Source: Haematomicrobium sanguinis DSM 21259 | GTDB taxonomy: Bacteria; Actinomycetota; Actinomycetes; Actinomycetales; Micrococcaceae | DNA length: 64,000 nucleotides | Reading direction: 5' to 3' | NCBI RefSeq assembly: GCF_000688395.1 | Contig: NZ_JIAG01000006.1 | Location: forward strand, 124,001 to 188,000 | Part shown: positions 8,601 to 20,357 of the stretch, piece by piece | How positions within the stretch are numbered: position 1 is the stretch's first letter | How the letters are laid out: every line of letters starts with the position of its first letter | Notes under the pieces: model-generated | Told to the model about the DNA's origin: nothing | What the model saw: the letters and a program-made list of their open reading frames with translations, nothing else | The model's database searches: none | Position numbers and translations under genes: made by a program

Positions 8601-9734
8601 AAAGACCCCTGGGCCAAGGTCAAGGGTCACCGGAAGGCGCTCTATTACGGAGAGCTGGGACGGCTCAAGGGGCGTGCCGTCGGCGTGTAGCAGCGGTGCC
8701 GTAATGGTCGTGAGGCCGAGGTTGATGGATCCGCACCAGGTCGATTTGTGGTCGGCGGGAGCGGCGTTGATCCCTTGCCCTGGTGAGCCCAGCGTCAGGA
8801 GGTGTGGCACTATGGTGGCCACTCGCCGTCGTAATTCAAAGGCGCGTGACGCTTGGGCGAGTTCGCGGCGGTACTTTTTGCCGCCGGGCGCCCCGAATAT
8901 CCCGGCGATTCCGGTGATCGCGCCAACCGCGGAAAATGCCAAGAAGAACCAGGACGCGAACGCTACCGCCATGACAACTCCCAGTACCAGTGGAAGGAGA
9001 GCTCCCAAGAGCACGACGAACTTTCCGCGCGAGGAGGGCTGGGCTTTGATCTGGATAGGGGAAGCGGGAGGTCCGGGAAAGCGAAGCGGTTGCAAGAGAT
9101 CGGCCGGGGAATAGACAGCGATTTCCGTGCTGCCAAGGTAGATGCGATCCCCAGAACGCAGCTCCTGACTGGACACCGGCGCTCCATTGACGAGGATTTT
9201 GCCGGAGTGGGGAGCAGCGTGGAGCCGAGCGTGGGCACCGGAAAGCTCGATTCTCGCGTGCTCGCGGGACATGCTCGGGTCTGCGATGCGCAGGTTGGCG
9301 GCACCGCGGCCAACCGTATAGGTACCGCGGCCAAGAGTGAAGGTCTTACCCATGTCCGGGCCATGCTCGATGCTGAGGATCAGCGAGGGGCCGGCGGCGG
9401 TGCGCATGGGAGAGGCTGGGGTTGGGCAGCGGCGTTCCGGCTGCCGGCGCGTCTGTTGTGGGGGCGCATCCGGTGGATGCAGGGCAATGACGGAGCCTGT
9501 GGGCAGGTGTTGCTCCAATGGCCCGGGGCCCAGAGCGGACGATTCAACAATGGGTATGCCGCCAAGGTGGTTTCGGCACCACGTGCTCAGATCCTCGCCA
9601 CTTGCGGCCAGATCAGTATTGATAACGGCCGCCACGGGATCCGCGGTGATCCTCAGCGCGTGCGCGAGTGGATGCGTTGCGTGAGCAGGCGGATGGAATC
9701 CCTCGGCTCGGCGAATCCACACCTGGAGCTCCAC
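5643..9734 (-). CDS. FHA domain, EssC/EccC-like FtsK/SpoIIIE ATPase
   Basis: A 1363-residue membrane ATPase of the type that drives type VII (WXG100) secretion. An FHA domain spans about 119-209 (GRGAANLRIADPSMSREHARI). Two transmembrane segments lie at about 237-285. Three FtsK/SpoIIIE-like ATPase domains follow. The first has an intact Walker A (GTTGSGKSE, 610-618) and Walker B (LVIVVDEF, 712-719). The second is degenerate (GSPQSGTSR, no lysine, about 925-933). The third has GSSGSGKSS (1202-1210). A degenerate middle module is common in EssC/EccC proteins. The start is GTG with AAAGGAG upstream. No WXG100 substrate, EccB/D, EsaA or mycosin gene lies nearby, so it is an orphan in this window. 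Confidence 0.88.
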   Translation of the reverse strand: MELQVWIRRAEGFHPPAHATHPLAHALRITADPVAAVINTDLAASGEDLSTWCRNHLGGIPIVESSALGPGPLEQHLPTGSVIALHPPDAPPQQTRRQPERRCPTPASPMRTAAGPSLILSIEHGPDMGKTFTLGRGTYTVGRGAANLRIADPSMSREHARIELSGAHARLHAAPHSGKILVNGAPVSSQELRSGDRIYLGSTEIAVYSPADLLQPLRFPGPPASPIQIKAQPSSRGKFVVLLGALLPLVLGVVMAVAFASWFFLAFSAVGAITGIAGIFGAPGGKKYRRELAQASRAFELRRRVATIVPHLLTLGSPGQGINAAPADHKSTWCGSINLGLTTITAPLLHADGTPLEPSQLSVIERLPVTLDLGPGVFARVMQEGNPTPGEPSPSTQLLAQLGALSRVGRIPPVILTSSNPSWIEPWRFASGLTVTPPHRLDLLRLATARVIVTDDLDLVADHVDVTDALIWITDSARPTPPRDVALPHTVTVQLTPARGTLFDPRMTQPERFVPDAQSTEALLDSCGVSDHRDASALAADPNGTLPTMVDLDSLTGRGADENSAHESAAVEIGTSAEVASTVRFPIGLSQEGIVEIDLERDGPHFLVAGTTGSGKSELLRSMILSLAHAASPRDVNFLMIDFKGGAGLAPFQPLPHFAGLITDLGLESIERTLECLRAEIRYRKRLFGAVNASDLRHYRELSPEGERLARLVIVVDEFRMLSEESPAAVTELMRIATIGRSLGLHLILCTQRPQGAMNADIRANITTTVALRMAHAAESIDVTGTDIAASIDSRTPGRAYLKIAQTEPLEFQSASTAIRAGAHALAPEAVQTFAHWLTARERPAIAPAPDALPRAVAALTSRWQPADRVRRPVSDPLPASLLVGESSEAESDEIDLGVQDLPFEQRVAPVKWNPHRHGHLALVGSPQSGTSRVIGHLISHLLSMQEDALVYIMDGDRTLGSLQGHGAIAGYQSQESVIDSGRFVERLHEIAMQAARDTGTAADTAGPHMCLVITGWGAWSALFRQGRYTWIEDKLIELARPAYRRHITIVVTGERELLTSKLSAEASNRVTLSYERAEDMTMLLPKMPHSTPIPGRGFLQGSLVEPSNDNPFTGTTVQLRERDLATHPLPRTLTAPEPRFRIEPLPFYACEPSSIPGIPSIASVHRATQGAPWSVSLGIAAYPTREHVITIESGTLLLIIGSSGSGKSSLLTRIGTVIAGPNAHILKGTSAAAATEIRELLGRARAGDLDEQPPILLIDDMDRLPPASGQDLADLGHAGLTIVATAGNRPGLFARCPVTLGARGGNGVVLLSPDKSGDAENFGYRLETEYPAPRGRAFVLGGPQAIAVQTYAPQDSESVDVA

Positions 9735-9844
9735 TTCCGCTCCTTTCTGCCCGTGGTTGCTAACGACGATAGACCGGCGGTGCGCGCGGCGATGCTCCTA
9801 AGGTACGGCAGGGAGGAGGCGGGCGCGCGCCAGTATTGCCAATC

Positions 9845-9853
9845 TGTGGATAA
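9845..9853 (-). promoter_or_regulatory. Perfect DnaA-box sequence in the essC/glf divergent region
   Basis: On the minus strand this reads TTATCCACA, the DnaA-box consensus. It is embedded in a 14-base string (CAAAGTTATCCACA) that recurs at 25631-25644 in front of the Tad operon. A 7-bp inverted repeat (GGTGAGC TT GCTCACC, 9869-9884) lies close by. A DnaA role is unproven; it could be a transcription-factor site. Confidence 0.35.
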
Positions 9854-9982
9854 CTTTGAAGGATTGCTGGTGAGCTTGCTCACCCGGTTGGCGCCTTGCG
9901 GAGCCGGGAACCGGGGATTCTCGGTTTCACCAGGTAGTCTTTATGGTCGAGTACAGATGTCTAAACGGCGCTCGCCGTGTGA

Positions 9983-13184
<3,202 letters not shown>

Positions 13185-13188
<4 letters not shown>

Positions 13189-14054
13189 GTGAACAAGGTT
13201 TGATCACCCCCGGTCACGGGGGTGGTTTCCGTGAGGTTTTCCGCAATAAGTACTTGCTAAAGCTTCTGGTTTCCAAAGAAGTCAAGGTCCGCTACCGTGG
13301 CTCCGTCCTGGGCATCCTGTGGTCCTATTTCAAGCCTGCCGTGCAATTCCTCGTGTTTTGGGTGGCTATCGGGCACTTCTTGAACATGAATTCGCAAGTG
13401 CCCAACTTCCCAATCTATCTATTTAGCGGCATTATTCTCATTAACTTTTTTACCGAGGCGCTGAGCAACGCCAGCCGCTCGATCGTGGGTAATGGCGGTC
13501 TCATCAACAAGATCTACCTGCCGCGAGAGCTCTTCCCTGTCGCGTCGGTGTGGGTTTCGGCGATTCACTTTGTGCCTCAACTGGTCATTATGATCGCCGC
13601 CTCGCTTTTTTTCGGCTGGCGTCCTGGACTAATGGAACTGGGAGCCGCAGTTGCTGCCTTTGTGATCGTGGCTTTACTCGCAACCGGGCTCGGCCTCTTC
13701 TTTGGTGCGGTCAACGTGTACTTCCGCGACTCGGAAAACTTTGTTGACATGCTCTTGATGATCGCAACCTGGGCTTCCCCCGTGTTGTACATCTGGACCA
13801 TGGTCCGCAATGCCCTCGGGGACGTGGGAATGATGATTTACCAAATCAACCCGCTCACTCCGGCCGTGGAACTGTTCCACTATGCCTTTTGGCTACCAAC
13901 CACCGACCGCTCACCGGATCAGCTGGTCAATGCCATGCCGCCGCACCTCTTTACCTTGTGGACGCCGGTGGCACTAGGTGTGGCGCTCCTCATCCTGATA
14001 CTTGGCCAATTCACCTTTAGCCGGCTTGAGGGCCGCTTCGCCCAGGAGCTCTAA
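13185..14054 (+). CDS. wzm: Polysaccharide ABC exporter permease (Wzm-like)
   Basis: ABC-2 type permease of 289 residues with about six membrane segments, typical for export of lipid-linked O-antigen or galactan. The N-terminal region (FREVFRNKYLLKLLVSKEVKVRYRGSVLG) contains the conserved amphipathic interface before the first membrane helix. The start is GTG in a 4-base overlap with glfT2. Its partner ATPase follows immediately. Mycobacteria have an equivalent galactan exporter near glf/glfT, so substrate prediction is by context and homology. Confidence 0.92.
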
Positions 14055-14057
14055 ACG

Positions 14058-14783
14058 TTGAGTACCGCAATCGATGTACAGTCCGTCTCCAAGGAGTTTG
14101 TCCTCAGGCATACTCGGTCCATCAAAGAGGCCTTCGTGTGGCTCATCAAGGGCCGCAAGGGCGAGTTGAGCGAGAAATTCCACGCTCTCAAAGATGTCAA
14201 CCTGCACGTCAAACAGGGCGAAACGGTCGCGCTCCTGGGCCTGAATGGATCGGGAAAATCCACACTCCTGAAGCACATCTCGGGTGTGATGCTTCCAGAC
14301 TCGGGCACGGTCAAAACTCGCGGCAAAGTCGCGGGGCTGATTGAAGTGGGTGCTGGTTTTCATCCAGACCTCACCGGTCGCGACAACGTGTACCTGAACG
14401 GCGCGATCCTCGGCATGAGCCAAAAGGAGATCGACGTACGCTTCGATTCGATCCTGGCGTTCGCCGAGATCGACCAATTCATCGACACCGAGGTCAAGTT
14501 TTATTCCTCGGGCATGTACCTTCGCTTGGCCTTCTCTGTGGCGGTTCATACCAACCCCGAGGTGTTCCTCGTGGATGAAATCCTTGCCGTCGGCGACGAA
14601 CCCTTCCAAAAGAAGTGCATCGCGAAGATCAAGGAACTCGTCGCTCAAGGGCAGACGCTCGTGGTGGTTTCGCATGACCTGGACCTTGTCGCCCAAATTT
14701 GCCAGCGCGGCGTGGTCCTTGACCACGGCAATGTGGTATTTGACGGCAAGATCGATGACGCAGTGCGCAAACTTCGAGGCTAG
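14058..14783 (+). CDS. wzt: Polysaccharide ABC exporter ATPase (Wzt-like, short form)
   Basis: ATP-binding subunit of 241 residues. Walker A GLNGSGKST is at 61-69, the signature region reads YSSGMYLRLAFS, and Walker B is EVFLVDEILAVGD. It lacks the C-terminal carbohydrate-binding domain of long Wzt proteins, as in the mycobacterial galactan exporter. The likely start is TTG at 14058, with CAGGAG about ten bases upstream and only three bases after the permease stop. It works with the preceding permease. Confidence 0.92.
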   Translation: MSTAIDVQSVSKEFVLRHTRSIKEAFVWLIKGRKGELSEKFHALKDVNLHVKQGETVALLGLNGSGKSTLLKHISGVMLPDSGTVKTRGKVAGLIEVGAGFHPDLTGRDNVYLNGAILGMSQKEIDVRFDSILAFAEIDQFIDTEVKFYSSGMYLRLAFSVAVHTNPEVFLVDEILAVGDEPFQKKCIAKIKELVAQGQTLVVVSHDLDLVAQICQRGVVLDHGNVVFDGKIDDAVRKLRG

Positions 14784-14795
14784 GGACTAAAAGTC

Positions 14796-15830
14796 ATGGC
14801 ACACGGACGCGAGCGTATCGCCCGGAGGAGACTGCTTACCCTGGCCTTAGCCCTCCCAACCCTCGCCGCATGCTCACCCCGCCCCGCGCTCTCGCAGCCG
14901 CCCGAGCCCTCGGGCGCATTTCCTGTCACTATTGAGCACAGCCTTGGATCCAGCACGATTCCCGCGCCAGCTGAACGGATTCTCACCCTGAGCGGTGCCG
15001 ACGCCGATATTGCCGTCGCGCTGGGCCGCCTACCTGTCGCCATGGATGATTCGGCAAACTCTGAATGGATGGGTATCGCGGAAGTCGCCCTTGGCCAGGG
15101 CATTGCACCGCGATTCTCTAATGCTGAAGGCATTAACTTCGAGGCCATTCGCGAGTTCGCACCAGATCTCATCCTTGCGCTCGAGGCGGGCTTGGACTCC
15201 ACCTCGTACGCGCAACTTGCAGAGATCGCGCCGACAATTGCACGCCTGAGCGATCATCAGGACTCCCTTGAAGCACCCTTGTGGTTGCGAAATACCGAGG
15301 CTGCCGCACGCGCCCTGGGGTACCAGAGTCAACTTGAGAAAGTAAAGAACGACGTCGATGCCTCCTTTGCGGCATTGCCCACCATTTATCCCGGGCTGGC
15401 AGGGTCGAGCCTGGCAATGGTCATCTCGCAAGTTGACGTGGGGGCGGACTTTCTCATGTATCGCGGCAATTCGGTTCAAATGACGAACTTGCAGCGCATG
15501 GGCACCGTCATGGCGGAAGAGAGCCGTGCGCTTGAGCAAACGGGGACCGCGGTAGAAGAGAACCCGAGCGTTGTGGGTCTGTCCGAAGATGCCGCCCAAC
15601 AATTGCGTGCCCAAGCCGTCTTGATCGAGTTGGACCCGCGTTCAACGACAGAAAACCTTGGGTCTGCATCTCAGATACCTGCGGTGGTCAACGGCGCGTT
15701 TTCAATCCTGGCCGGTGACCCACTGCGTGCGCTGGGAACGCCGTCGCCGCTGGCCGCAAAGTTTGCGTGCGAGAGGGTAGCCTCAGAAGCGGCAAAGGCC
15801 GCTTATACCGGCAGTGGCGGTAGCGAGTAA
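14796..15830 (+). CDS. Lipoprotein, iron-siderophore-type ABC substrate-binding protein
   Basis: Membrane-anchored solute-binding protein of 344 residues. The N-terminus has three arginines followed by a hydrophobic core and the lipobox LAAC, so Cys26 would be lipidated. The body fits the FecB/FepB two-lobe fold: ERILTLSGADADIAVALG near the start and FEAIREFAPDLILALEAG in the first lobe. No permease or ATPase for iron uptake is adjacent. Instead the gene sits 12 bases after wzt in the galactan-export operon. It may therefore serve the wall-polymer machinery or use a remote transporter; both are inference. Confidence 0.8.
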   Translation: MAHGRERIARRRLLTLALALPTLAACSPRPALSQPPEPSGAFPVTIEHSLGSSTIPAPAERILTLSGADADIAVALGRLPVAMDDSANSEWMGIAEVALGQGIAPRFSNAEGINFEAIREFAPDLILALEAGLDSTSYAQLAEIAPTIARLSDHQDSLEAPLWLRNTEAAARALGYQSQLEKVKNDVDASFAALPTIYPGLAGSSLAMVISQVDVGADFLMYRGNSVQMTNLQRMGTVMAEESRALEQTGTAVEENPSVVGLSEDAAQQLRAQAVLIELDPRSTTENLGSASQIPAVVNGAFSILAGDPLRALGTPSPLAAKFACERVASEAAKAAYTGSGGSE

Positions 15831-15832
15831 CA

Positions 15833-17845
15833 CTAACGACACGCGGTGAGCTCTAGCAACCGCGCAGTTCCTTGCTGTGCCGCGACCCGGACACCGGGAG
15901 CGCTCGTGCCGACAACGTCGTCCAAGCCCGCAATGGTATTCCGATTACCGTGCACGCCCTGTTGCCCGAAGTCCAGCGCCCAGTAGGCACCGGTATCGCG
16001 CACCGCGTTACACACTTGCGTGTTGTAGGCCGCCTCATCCCACTGGGTGAGCAGCAACTCCTCGTCAGTGCTGCGCTTTCCAAAGATGTGCGGCGCGATG
16101 GTGCGGCGGTCGCCCAGCGCAAAAACCAAGGATCCGCCCATCCATGGGTCGGCAACAACCGCCTCGTTTTCCGGCACAATGTCATCCACCTGTTTCAGGA
16201 TGGCCATTTCATCTGTCGTGACAAGACGGGACTGCGACGTGAGCGCGAACGCGTCTGCAATCTTTCGCTCCGCTTGCGAGAGGGAACTGTTCTGTAATAA
16301 GACGCAAAGCGCTAGACCACATACCAGCAGTACCGCTACTTGTGCGCTGGCGAACCGCGACGTAGTGCGGACTCCTGGCACCCGTCGCCACGCGGACGTT
16401 GCCTGTTGCGCGAGCCACACGATGCCATAGGTGGCCAACGGAATTGTCGCAAGCGGGAGTAGGGCTGCAAGTCGAGGACTGTCCGAGTACCAGATGCCAG
16501 AGAAAAAGAGCCGGAATTCTTCGCGGGGAAAGCTGGATGTCACCACAAAGAGAAAAACACCGACGAGGAAGAATCCGATGAGCGGCCATTTGGTGCGGAA
16601 GTTTCGAACGGCGGCAAAGATGCCGACGAGTGTGAGCGCGAGTAGCGGTACGGACGTCGCGGCCCCCAGCGGGGCGCTGGAGAGAGCCTCTCCGAAAGCT
16701 TGAGCCGGAGTTTGAACCGGCGGCCAAGTGTCGGCTCCTTCGGGGCGCAGCACCGTTGCTGCGAAATATGTTGCAATCAAGTACACTACGACGCCGAGAC
16801 AACTCACCGAGATCATGGCCGTCGCACGCGGGGTGCCCCAATACTTCCGCACTCTCTGGACGCCCCAGGCAAAGACGAGCGGGACCGCGAAGAAAAGGAG
16901 TGCCATGACTGCGCTCGGGTGTGTAAGTGCCACACCCGGAAGCGTCGCCACGAGAGCTACGAGCGCGAGAATGCGGGATTTCCGGCGTGTGCGCGACAGG
17001 CCGAGCGCCTCGACCGTAAGGGCGAGTAATACCGGCAGCATCGCAAACGCGGCGTGGTTCGGGTAGAGCACGCCAAAGGACGCCAGCAAATACGGGAAGG
17101 AGGAGAAGGCCATGCTGAGCAGGCCCGCGCCGAGGAAGACAACCTTGGATTCGCCCAGGAGTTTAGTGGTCAGCAAGATCATGCCAAGCGGCCAAGCAAT
17201 CGAAGCCATCACAACGGTTGTGGCATTGATGACCTCGGGAACACTGAATCCTCCCGTCATGCCAATCAATGCCATGGAGTCGTGAAGCGCAGCGGGGTAC
17301 AGGCCAGCGGATGTTTCGGTGAGGTTGCCGAGTTTTAAGGTGGATCCCTGACCGGTCTCCATGATGAACTTGACGGCGTTGAGATGAAAAATGTCGTCAA
17401 AGGTTTGTGAGATATTCTGCGGATTTCCGATCCCTCGCAGATAGCGAAAGGCGATGAGGGCCATAGGAATGAGAAAGGCGCCCAATAACACCAAAGCCGA
17501 GAGAAGTTTAGGCCGCCGGTACGCGACCTTAAAGTCATTGGAGCCCATTGTCGCGCCGTTCCCGCGCCGCCTTAGGATTCTGCGCGTAACCCAGCCAAGG
17601 GCAAACACCACGGCGACAAGAACAGCAGAGACGCTGAAGAAAATGGTCGGGCTAAGGGGGAGACCCACAAATCCAAGCGCGATCGCAAGTACCCCCGACA
17701 CGCCCAACGAAAGCGGGATAGCCAGGGCCAGCGAGTTCAGCCATCGCGCGCCCGCAGCCACTGCGATCAGGAATCCCGGCAGGAATAAAACCGCCAGAGC
17801 GGTCACGAATAGCGGTATCGAGCCAAGCCAAATGATCACGGGCAC
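15833..17845 (-). CDS. Large polytopic membrane protein, DUF6541-like
   Basis: A 670-residue protein with about 12-14 predicted membrane helices and a soluble C-terminal part. It begins with the hydrophobic stretch IIWLGSIPLFVTALAVLF. It resembles actinobacterial DUF6541 proteins, which lie in wall-polysaccharide loci and have the look of GT-C glycosyltransferases. No catalytic motif can be assigned with certainty. The start is GTG at 17845, with a second in-frame GTG two codons later. It is convergent with the lipoprotein gene (two bases between the stops) and divergent from the GT2 gene. Confidence 0.7.
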   Translation of the reverse strand: MPVIIWLGSIPLFVTALAVLFLPGFLIAVAAGARWLNSLALAIPLSLGVSGVLAIALGFVGLPLSPTIFFSVSAVLVAVVFALGWVTRRILRRRGNGATMGSNDFKVAYRRPKLLSALVLLGAFLIPMALIAFRYLRGIGNPQNISQTFDDIFHLNAVKFIMETGQGSTLKLGNLTETSAGLYPAALHDSMALIGMTGGFSVPEVINATTVVMASIAWPLGMILLTTKLLGESKVVFLGAGLLSMAFSSFPYLLASFGVLYPNHAAFAMLPVLLALTVEALGLSRTRRKSRILALVALVATLPGVALTHPSAVMALLFFAVPLVFAWGVQRVRKYWGTPRATAMISVSCLGVVVYLIATYFAATVLRPEGADTWPPVQTPAQAFGEALSSAPLGAATSVPLLALTLVGIFAAVRNFRTKWPLIGFFLVGVFLFVVTSSFPREEFRLFFSGIWYSDSPRLAALLPLATIPLATYGIVWLAQQATSAWRRVPGVRTTSRFASAQVAVLLVCGLALCVLLQNSSLSQAERKIADAFALTSQSRLVTTDEMAILKQVDDIVPENEAVVADPWMGGSLVFALGDRRTIAPHIFGKRSTDEELLLTQWDEAAYNTQVCNAVRDTGAYWALDFGQQGVHGNRNTIAGLDDVVGTSAPGVRVAAQQGTARLLELTACR

Positions 17846-17912
17846 ATCCGATTAAGTCTGGAAACGTCTGAATGGTCGCCGCGCGCACAAGGTCAAGCCA
17901 CTATTCAGGAGG

Positions 17913-17926
17913 TACCCTTCAGGGTA
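17913..17926. promoter_or_regulatory. Palindrome in a divergent promoter region
   Basis: TACCCTTCAGGGTA has 6-bp perfect arms around TC and lies in the 151-base space between two divergent glycan genes. It could be an operator; no regulator is identified. Confidence 0.3.
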
Positions 17927-17984
17927 TCAATTCAGTGATGACATTGGGTGCGGACCGTTAGCCAATGCGGAGATTGCCCTGTGC

Positions 17985-17990
17985 GATAAT
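17985..17990 (+). promoter_or_regulatory. -10 element of a leaderless transcript
   Basis: GATAAT ends six bases before the GTG at 17997 and no ribosome site is seen between them, which supports both a leaderless mRNA and that start codon. Confidence 0.5.
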
Positions 17991-17996
17991 GGCCAA

Positions 17997-18662
17997 GTGA
18001 GTCGAACGTGGTTTGTGGTGCCGGTTTATAACGAGGCAGAGGTCGTGGGGGAGGTCATCCGCAAACTCCGGGAGCAGTTCCCGTATGTGGTGTGCGTTGA
18101 CGACGGAAGTACCGATGGATCGCAACAAGAGTGCGCCAAGGCAGGCGCCGTCGTGGTGCAGCACCCGATCAACCTCGGCCAAGGCGCCGCTTTGCAAACA
18201 GGGTTCGATTACGCCTTGCAGGACCCCGAGATGACATCGGTAGTGACTTTTGATGCCGACGGACAGCACCGCATAGTCGACGCAAGCGCCATGATTGACA
18301 TCATCGATCGAGGCGAAGCCGACCTGGTGCTAGGCTCACGATTCCTGGACGACCGGACACAAGTGAGTTCCATGAAGCGACTCGTATTGCGGACGGCTGC
18401 GCTCCAGTCCAGATTGTCCACCGGCATGAACCTGACCGATGCGCACAATGGCCTGCGCGCTATTGGCCGAAATGTACTGGAACAGATCCACTTGAAGCAA
18501 AACCGAATGGCGCACGCCTCAGAGCTGGTCCATCAATTTGCATCCATCAAGCCCACGTGGGTCGAATACCCCGTGGAAATCCTGTACACGGATTACTCCA
18601 AGTCAAAGGGGCAGTCATTGCTCAACGGCGTCAACATTTTGACCGATTTGTTTGTGAAGTGA
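17997..18662 (+). CDS. Family 2 glycosyltransferase, polyprenyl-phosphate type
   Basis: Cytosolic GT-A enzyme of 221 residues. It has VPVYNEAEVVGEVIRKL at the N-terminus, VDDGSTDGSQ as the nucleotide-binding motif, NLGQGAALQTGFDYAL, and DADGQH as the metal-binding DXD region. This is the dolichyl-phosphate mannose synthase subgroup, which moves a sugar to a polyprenyl phosphate. It is directly followed by a DUF2304 membrane protein and a flippase-like gene, a common actinobacterial trio. The donor sugar is unknown. Confidence 0.88.
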   Translation: MSRTWFVVPVYNEAEVVGEVIRKLREQFPYVVCVDDGSTDGSQQECAKAGAVVVQHPINLGQGAALQTGFDYALQDPEMTSVVTFDADGQHRIVDASAMIDIIDRGEADLVLGSRFLDDRTQVSSMKRLVLRTAALQSRLSTGMNLTDAHNGLRAIGRNVLEQIHLKQNRMAHASELVHQFASIKPTWVEYPVEILYTDYSKSKGQSLLNGVNILTDLFVK

Positions 18663-18666
18663 ACCC

Positions 18667-19041
18667 ATGATTGTCGTAGTACAGATACTGCTGGTTATTG
18701 CCGTTCTGGTTTTCTCCCTGATCCTATTGCGAGACAGCGGCAGCGATAAGCGGATGGCTATTCGCCGCATCCTTGTTTTGATCTTTGCGGTCGTGGCCAT
18801 CGTGTCGATCTTCTTCCCGGATATCTTGACCCAAATTGCAAATTTTGTCGGGATTGGACGCGGAACCGACCTCGTTCTTTACGGCCTTGTCGTCACATTT
18901 TTGGTCTACATGGCGACAACTCACCAGCGCTTCAAGCAAACCGAATCCATGATTACCCGCCTCGCTCGGCGTATCGCCATTGATGAAGCGGAATCCCCGC
19001 GAGAGGCTCACGCTCGCATTACCGGCGAGACCCGTGAGTGA
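18667..19041 (+). CDS. DUF2304 family membrane protein
   Basis: A 124-residue protein with three hydrophobic segments: IVVVQILLVIAVLVFSLIL, ILVLIFAVVAIVSIFF, and one around LVLYGLVVTFLVYMA. A charged C-terminal tail follows. DUF2304 proteins usually sit beside a GT2 gene, as here (four bases after the previous stop), and probably act as its membrane partner. The molecular role is not established. Confidence 0.82.
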   Translation: MIVVVQILLVIAVLVFSLILLRDSGSDKRMAIRRILVLIFAVVAIVSIFFPDILTQIANFVGIGRGTDLVLYGLVVTFLVYMATTHQRFKQTESMITRLARRIAIDEAESPREAHARITGETRE

Positions 19042-20332
19042 GCCGGTAGAGCTAGGCGCTATCGAAGGAAGTGGAACACCGGCTACGGTATCCGCCTCGC
19101 ATGCCCTGAAGCTGACGGTATCTTCGGTCATCGCCGGTGTCGCAGGAATCGTTTTACTTTTTGTCGTGGCACGGTCAATTTCGGCCGATGAATACGCACA
19201 ATTCATGCTTTACTGGTCGCTGTTGTTCTCGCTTTTCGGGCTGCTGACGGGCCTGCAACACGAAGCGAACCGCGCCGTCAGCTATACCCACATGCGGCCT
19301 CCCGTTACCGCTTCTGGCTTTAAACCCGTGCGAGTCATACCTGCGTCCTTGATGATAGGCGGGGTCGTGGCGTTGGCCATTATCGCCATCGGACTTGCTA
19401 CGGCGGTCATTGGGCACACGGGGGATCCGGGTGCTTTGTGGAGCACCGTGGTCATTATTGGCACCCTCGCGATAGCGGCGATTCTCTATGCCGGACAAGC
19501 GGCGCTCAGCGGGGCTGTTGCCGGACAGGCGTCATGGGGTGTGCTGGCTGGAATTATCGGTGCTGATGCCATCATCCGCTCGATAGCGGTCCTCATGGTC
19601 GTGATTGTTGGTGGCTCGCTTTTGGGCATCGAAGTAGCAAGCGCGGCTGGCGTGCTCACCTGGTTGGTCTTTTTGGCCTTCAGTCCGCAGGCACGCGCCG
19701 GCGCTCGGAGTACGGGCGACGTCGATACCAGACGGTATCTTCGCAATGCCGCGCTAACCATGGTGTCTGCCGCTTCCACGACAATTCTGATGGTCGGTTT
19801 TCCCATCCTGTTGCGCGTCACCACACCTCAAGAGATCTACACTGGGCTGGGCGGATTATTGCTTGCGATTTCGCTCACCCGCGCGCCCATCATGATGCCG
19901 TTGCTGGCCCTGCAATCAGTGGCGCTGAGGTTCTTCGTCTCCACGGCAGCCACTGCACGCAAGGCGCATGTACTAATACCGGTCATGGCGCTTTTGGGCG
20001 TTGGCGTCCTCGGTGCGCTCGGCGCATACCTTATCGGACCGTGGCTGCTGTCGCTGTTTAACCCAGAGTTCGTAGTGTCGCCTTGGACACTGGCTTTGCT
20101 CACGTTTGCGGCCGCGATCTTTGCGATTTTGACTTTGACAGGGACCGCAAATGTGTCCCTCAACAAGCACGGTGGCTTTGTCGCCGGTTGGGTCACCGCC
20201 ACCGTGATAGCGCTCGGCGTACTCTTGCTCCCGGCGGACGCCGACGTGAGAACAGTCCTGGCTCTCTTGGTGGGCCCATCAGTAGGAATATTCGTGCATT
20301 TGGTATCGCTGTGGAGGCGCTCCAGCAGATAA
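19034..20332 (+). CDS. Flippase-like polysaccharide biosynthesis protein
   Basis: Polytopic protein of 432 residues with about twelve membrane helices, of the oligosaccharide-flippase/MATE type. It would move a lipid-linked glycan or glycan precursor across the membrane. The start chosen is the GTG at 19034, which overlaps the end of the DUF2304 gene by eight bases. A longer in-frame ATG at 18980 would overlap that gene by 62 bases and adds only a charged tail, so it is less likely. It converges with rmlA across 25 bases. Confidence 0.8.
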   Translation: MSEPVELGAIEGSGTPATVSASHALKLTVSSVIAGVAGIVLLFVVARSISADEYAQFMLYWSLLFSLFGLLTGLQHEANRAVSYTHMRPPVTASGFKPVRVIPASLMIGGVVALAIIAIGLATAVIGHTGDPGALWSTVVIIGTLAIAAILYAGQAALSGAVAGQASWGVLAGIIGADAIIRSIAVLMVVIVGGSLLGIEVASAAGVLTWLVFLAFSPQARAGARSTGDVDTRRYLRNAALTMVSAASTTILMVGFPILLRVTTPQEIYTGLGGLLLAISLTRAPIMMPLLALQSVALRFFVSTAATARKAHVLIPVMALLGVGVLGALGAYLIGPWLLSLFNPEFVVSPWTLALLTFAAAIFAILTLTGTANVSLNKHGGFVAGWVTATVIALGVLLLPADADVRTVLALLVGPSVGIFVHLVSLWRRSSR

Positions 20333-20357
20333 GATCAGCGGGCGGCCCGACCAGCGG

